Source: Corythucha ciliata
Lineage: Eukaryota > Arthropoda > Insecta > Hemiptera > Tingidae
NCBI GenBank assembly: GCA_038030265.1
Contig: CM075940.1
Location: 9,982,001 to 10,046,000, forward strand
Direction: 5' to 3'
Length of the DNA: 64,000 nt
A program made the translations under genes and the position numbers. Below the pieces are notes generated by a model. The model was given only the letters and a program-made list of their open reading frames with translations. It did not search any database and had not been told where the DNA came from. Below, in pieces: positions 59,061 through 64,000 of the stretch. Each line of letters starts with the position of its first letter. The stretch's first letter is position 1.

Positions 59061-60045
59061 CTATCACAGTTCACAGTTGTGATGAATTCGTCAATTGAAT
59101 AGGGAGCCGCATCCACGATGCTACAGTGAAGCCGTCTTTTAAAGTATTCGAAAGAAATGCTAGGCTCCTTCAGTTCTTCCGGAAGTGCGTTAAAAAGAAT
59201 TGCTCCCTGTATACGTAAGCTCAGGTGAGCTGAGGTCGCAAGACGAGTGAAATCCACTCTCAAGTCAAAGGAGCGTCTAGTAACGTGGGAGTGGACAGAG
59301 GTGCAGGAAGGAAATTCCTCGATATGCGCTCGAACAAATCGTTTGAACCACTCCCGGCACGAACAACGGGGGCGCAGGCCACACATCGCGCGAATTGCGG
59401 CCTTTTGGAGTCGGAAAATGTTCTCACTGTGCGCGGAATTGCCCCATACCTCGATGCCATAGGTCATACGAAAGTAAAAAAAAAAAAAGCGAAAAATGAT
59501 TGCCTAAGCAGACCCGGCGAGACAGAGCCCCTGAGGCGGCGAAGGACAAAAATAGGCCTCGAAAGCTGAGACGAGAGGGCCTGAACGTGCGGAGCCCAGG
59601 ATAAACGAGAGTTGAAGACAAGACCGAGGAATTTGACCGTTTCAGATGGGGACTTAAACCCCATGTACAGGTCCTGCGTCTTATCCTCATTCAGTACCAG
59701 TCGGTTCGCAAGACACCAGGATCGGACCGCAGAGGTAGAACCGTCTAAAGCGCGAGAGAGATCCGCTTCATTTCTACTAGAGAATAGAACCGTCGTGTCA
59801 TCAACGTAGAGAAAATATTCGAACACGGAGGGAGATTGGGCCAAGCACAGGTCGTTGATGAACAACAAGAATAGAATGGGGCCCAAGATAGAACCCTGCC
59901 GAACTCCGATGTTGGCGGCCCCAGCAAGCCCAGACAGCTCACCCCCAAAGTGCACGCACTGCTGCCAGTCAACAAGGTAAGACTGAAAGAATCCCCAAGA
60001 GAATTCATCGAATCCATAGTGACGCAGTTTGGCGAACTTGGAACT
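58997..60045 (-). pseudogene. CR1/Jockey-type non-LTR RT, 5'-truncated
   Basis: Starts inside RT near 60045 (KFAKLRHYGFDEFSWGFFQS), then GVRQGSILGPILFLLFINDL and LYVDDTTVLF. After a poly-T tract at 59476-59488 the frame changes and the C-terminal domain follows: MTYGIEVWGNSAHSENIFRL, KAAIRAMCGLRPRCSCREWF and LFNALPEELKE. This pairing of palm and 'YGIEVWG' tail is usual for CR1/Jockey elements. The endonuclease and ORF1 are absent. No poly-A or target duplication was recognised. Confidence 0.88.
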
Positions 60046-60316
60046 TCACTGTGGTTGAACCTTTGATATGGTTGGACCTTTGCTATGGTTGGACCTTATT
60101 CTGTCATTATACTGTGGGGGATGCCCTCAGAGTTCTCCTGCGGCCCTATTATTTTGGAGCCTCCTTATAGACAGACTCATGCGGCACCTAGAGGAGGAAA
60201 GCCTAACACCATTCTGCTATGTAGACGGCCTGGACTCGTTGAGGCCCAGAATCCAATCACAGCCCACAAGGAGGTTGCTAGAGCAACCATTTTTGTTACA
60301 GAATGGTGCCGAACGA
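59338..60316. repeat. Segmental duplication, copy B (979 bp)
   Basis: The partner of 57669-58647. Here both retroelement fragments continue past the edges of the duplicated piece, so copy B is the likely source. Confidence 0.85.
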
Positions 60317-61104
60317 CCCGTCTCCAAATCAACGTACCGAAAACTATGATCCTAGTCTTCCGAGTGGCCCCCTCTTTGCTTAATCGTGGCTTCAGACTTA
60401 TCGACTCCACCCCTTTCAGCGCCACAGTGAAATACCTTGGCGTGTTGCTCTCTTCAACTTTACAAACCGGTCCACGCATGAACGGGTTACGCACAAAGCT
60501 GCAGCAAATTGAGCAGAAACTCCGCAGAGTTGCTCGTCACCAGTGGCCGCCTGCTGTACGACGACAGCATTTTCCAGCCCATGGTTAGTTACGGTGCCAC
60601 TATCTGGTGGCGGAACCCGCGCATGGGTCAGAAACCTACAGCTGGAATTCCTTTTTTAAAGCCTACGCTAACTACGTCGCACTTGGCCTTACAAATGTTT
60701 TGTGGCACAATGCCGGTCGACCTGGCGTCGTACCACTATATACCTCGGACGACCTAACGTCATGTTCGGGACCCCTCTCCGAGCTGCTGGAGACCATCGC
60801 CCGGCTTCAAGATCCTAAAACCAAAGATCAACCAAACCAAACCAAAATCAAAGATGGCCTACAAAGACTATGGCAACAGCGCTGGGACACGGGCACTACA
60901 GCTCGACACAACCACAAGCCTTCTCCCGAATGTAGCATGACGACTCCACATGAGGTGGTGGCGGCCTACCTTCACGGCGTCTCAAATTGTTACGGCCCAT
61001 GGTGCCTTCAACAGTCACTTACACTTCTTCCGCCGACGCGACTCCCCCCCACGCCCGTGCTTACTCATTGTCTTGACTCTTTTTGCCTTTTTGCATCCCG
61101 GTAA
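60085..61104 (+). pseudogene. Second non-LTR RT fragment, plus strand
   Basis: RT palm residues GCPQSS, LLFWSLLIDRLM and FCYVDG (a usual YADD reads YVDG here), then in other frames LQINVPKTMILVF, VKYLGVLLSSTLQTGP with RTKLQQIEQKL, then GRLLYDDSIFQPMVSYGATI and HLALQMFCGTMPVDL. The order fits the RT palm to C-terminal domain of R1- or Jockey-like elements. At least two frameshifts break it. It faces away from the minus-strand RT at 58997-60045. Confidence 0.75.
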
Positions 61105-63664
61105 TCGCATCGGTAATAGTCAATTTTCCGGTTATTTTTTTTCTTCAAAAATCGGATTTTACGACAAAATGAACGGTTTCCTGACTGAATAACCAATTTT
61201 GGTGTCATGCTAAACATCGCTGTATTAACAAACTAAACCATTCCAGCGAATGATACAAGAATAGTTGATTAACTAGAGCTCTGCGTGTCGTTTTAAGGGC
61301 TTTCCAAGTGTAATAGAGAGCGCAAAAAGTATTGGTTTCTGAGAAAAAAAAAAAAACTCACAATTTTTTTCGTTGCCTTTAAAACACTTGGGTGGGAAAA
61401 AATTATTCTTGCCTCTCTCTTTTTCTCCTGAAACACGGGCATTATAATTACTGCACCAACTCACGCGACCCCCCTGTTTAATCGCTTCTCAAATTGATCC
61501 GGCTGAGCTTGGGCTCACTGTAAACAAAATTACCCCCTGAGCTCGGGCGTCACCCCCCATCAACAACCATTCTTTTTTTTTTTTTTTTTTTTTTTTTAAC
61601 TGTTTTTAAAAATGGGGGGGGGGCGTGGAAGTAACGAAAACAATTGACACAAACTAATTTATTTGTAGGCGTGTAGTGGAGGGGGGAGTTCAAATTTCAT
61701 GTATATAGCTCAAAGTAAATATTCCAATGTTATTTTTCTGCCTTAGCGAGACAAAATAGAGAGGAGAAAAGCCTTTTAAAAACATATAAAATTCCTTTCA
61801 GTTCCAACTAGTCGTAATTTTCTAGAGGACAGTTTACCATTGCTCCCACTCAAAATTCTGATTAATAAGCGCTCCCTAGGGATCCTTAATAATGAAAAAT
61901 GGACGGAGGGATTAATGTTCAAGCACGCCGAGAGTTTATCATATGATTAGATTTAGCTCGATTCATCTTTGTCTATTAATGAGGTTGTTTAAAACTAATT
62001 AAAATCTTCCTCCATACTTTTTAATGAGGGAACCATTTTGAATAGATCTTCATTAAAATGTATTCTCGATAATAGTGAGCCCTTCTTCATTATTTAAATG
62101 CTTACATGAACTATAAGGAACCTGAAACTACCCGCATGTGACAACGAAATACTATAAATAGATTTCTGGTGGTTTCCAGTAAAGAAAAAGAAGAAACAGG
62201 AACGGTGCTATTTCGTATGTATTACAGTTTGCACATGGCGTTCCATAAAACATGTGAATCTGAATTGAACCATTACGGACATTGTAGATCTGTCACCGCC
62301 CCCCTCCGTTGATGGATGAAGACGCCACCTTCTTTTTCACAGGAAAGCACTTAATCCTTACAATAAATTTTTGCAGTGATAGAACCAGCTTGCAAGTTTT
62401 TTTTTTAACGGTAAACAAACTTTAAAAGAAATTAATTGTTTCAAACGTCAATCAATAACGCTAGGGCTTTTCAACGAGACGGGGAATCCACCCCTTCAAC
62501 CACCAATGGTGGCTCTCTAATAGTCATGTTAAATAATAATAATTGAATCAATTTGAGCCATGTAAACATAAATTGCTTTCCTGCACTCAAACCCATCGTG
62601 AGTGCTAGCGCAAAATGCATTTCCATCTATTTGCCTTCTCTCAACTACGAAGGTTTGGTTCCGAGGGAAGGGGGATCGTCTCGCAATATTTTACAGATAA
62701 ACGAATTCATCGACATCGATTTTATAGGCCAAAGGAGAACCATGGAACGATTTAATACTTTGATGATAGCAATAAAAAAAAAAACTTTTTTTATATCTTC
62801 ATTTAATGAGATATTGGCTCGTTTATGAGCCAAACTTTTATATGTTTGAACTACAATAATCTTTCTTCACCTTCTACGGAAATAATTAATAATGAAGATA
62901 TAAGGAAAGAAAGGGATTAGTGAGCAGGAGGGGGGGCTCTTTCACGGGTGATAAATTTAAGAAAATAGTCTAAAGGGGTGGGAGTATCCATGACACAGTC
63001 GGATCGATTCCCCCTCCCATCAAACCACACTGGTAGGCGACATTGTGGCGGTTGACCGAAAAAAAAAGCCTAATTACCAGACGGTTAAGGCCTGATAATA
63101 ATATAAAGCGTTTAATTTTCTTATTATTTTGAAAAGCACGCCCCCTTCCCTATCAGTATTCTCACGACAAATTCGCCATTCACTAAATTTCAAGGGATTT
63201 CATTTATGTGTTCAGATTTGAAAGAGGTAGAGTTTTTTTTATGCTTTAATGTTGATTAGTAAAACATTTATCTTGCGAGCCTGGGGTGCCTCAATATAAT
63301 TAAATGTAACGAAGAAGAGGGGAAAAAAAGGCGAAAAACAACAAACAAACACAGAAAAGAAGGTGTTTTTAATCTACCGTAATTAAAGAAAGTGTTATCT
63401 ATGATGCTCACGCAGTGTTGACCCCAAATTATAATTAAATTATTTTAATAAATTGAAAATATTTGGATTAATGGCTTTAAAAATTAGCCACGTAGAGGAG
63501 CTATTAACGAACGCTTTATACTGGTCTATAAACACACTACAGGCAGGGAGGAGGGCATCGAGTACCGTTGGGGCCTCACAACCAGGCATATGACATACGC
63601 TAATTTCATCAAGGTTGCCGCACTGGAAGTAACCAGGACGCTCATTTACAATCCCCTTATACAA
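61105..63664. other. No gene recognised; poly-T and G runs
   Basis: A T run of about 25 at 61573-61597 is followed by a G run at 61613-61623. A frame at 61273-61464 (minus) was examined as an exon and rejected. Otherwise AT-rich with no supported feature. Confidence 0.4.
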
Positions 63665-63762
63665 GTCGGCTCTGTGTGGGCACTCCCGGCGGTGTGCGTT
63701 CAACAAACTGTGCATCGACCGAAACGCCCCGTGCGCAGTGCTAGTGTGAAGTGCATCATTCG
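63665..63762 (+). mobile_element. SINE fragment (body of the 25485/31153 family)
   Basis: gtgtgggcactcccggcggt through gaaacgcc to gtgtgaagtgca matches the SINE body; both the 5' tRNA part and the 3' unit are missing. Confidence 0.75.
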
Positions 63763-64000
63763 GAGCTAAATATCGGCAAAATTGTAAGTTTCGGGTCTAA
63801 ACATCCTAGAAATTGCAAGTTTACATAGTCTTACCCTTTGCAAAATTGCGAGTTCGTAGACCGCAGCCACGATAGCACCCAAAGCCTGACAAATGAAATT
63901 ACATTACTCTGAGCTGAAAATATGTGGAATGAACAGTTTCGCGTCTAATTAACGGTTAAATTGCTATTTTCCGGTAGTTGACGAAATTGGAATTTTCTGG
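63763..64000. repeat. Beta-family repeat array, running off the window end
   Basis: 'aaattgtaagtttcgggtct' variants, with the anchor 'agcacccaaagcctgac' near 63873. Confidence 0.65.

Noticed and set aside
61273..61464. Minus-strand cysteine-containing frame with TTTCAG acceptor and GTGAGT donor, as the receptor exon before 56331
   Set aside because: Joining it to the exon at 56331 creates a TAA codon at the junction, and the cysteine spacing does not match.

Overview
The window is non-coding, repeat-dominated DNA from an invertebrate animal, most likely an arthropod; I cannot name the species. Reasons: host coding sequence appears only as short exons with GT/AG borders separated by introns of about 10 and 34 kb; there are LTR and non-LTR retrotransposons, tRNA-derived SINEs with poly-A tails, foldback elements and microsatellites; there are no bacterial-style operons. 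Most open frames are chance frames in repeats.

Host gene: three exons on the minus strand (56187-56331, 46163-46290, 12255-12546) encode cysteine-rich GDNF/GAS1-type domains and join in phase. They look like part of a GDNF-family-receptor-like (GFRL) gene whose first and last exons lie outside the window or were not recognised. Nearly everything between 12.5 and 56 kb would then be intron. One possible signal-peptide exon (44361-44442) lies on the opposite strand inside the large intron.

Mobile elements, left to right: a foldback array of 'aacaaacg' repeats (1-1045); a 453-bp foldback element (1127-1579); a nearly intact non-LTR retrotransposon with endonuclease, reverse transcriptase, RNase H and zinc knuckle, with 10-bp target duplications and one frameshift (6175-10106); a decayed Ty1/copia element with a truncated 3' LTR (13452-16985); the 3' end of a Ty3/gypsy element (about 19600-20345, minus); a MITE-like inverted repeat (20971-21312); a GC-rich LTR with primer-binding site (to 22591), with a second minus-strand copy of the same family at 47068-47491; two dimeric tRNA-derived SINEs (25485-25800, 31153-31447) and a fragment of a third (63665-63762); a near-perfect palindrome flanked by TTAA (34139-34505); and fragments of two further non-LTR elements facing opposite ways (58997-61104), part of which is duplicated 1669 bp away with almost no change (57669-58647 and 59338-60316).

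The rest is largely degenerate short-period (about 30-bp) repeat arrays. I sort them by consensus phrase into families called here alpha ('gcgaattagcgc...tctcaattttagc'), beta ('gcgaaattgcaagtttc'), gamma ('ggctgaa...cagttt') and delta ('caatttcgtgggtttggctc'). They recur in blocks across the window, roughly a fifth of it by eye, and alpha and beta can be aligned to each other, which suggests one old minisatellite-like source. All calls come from reading the sequence; no alignment or database search was run.
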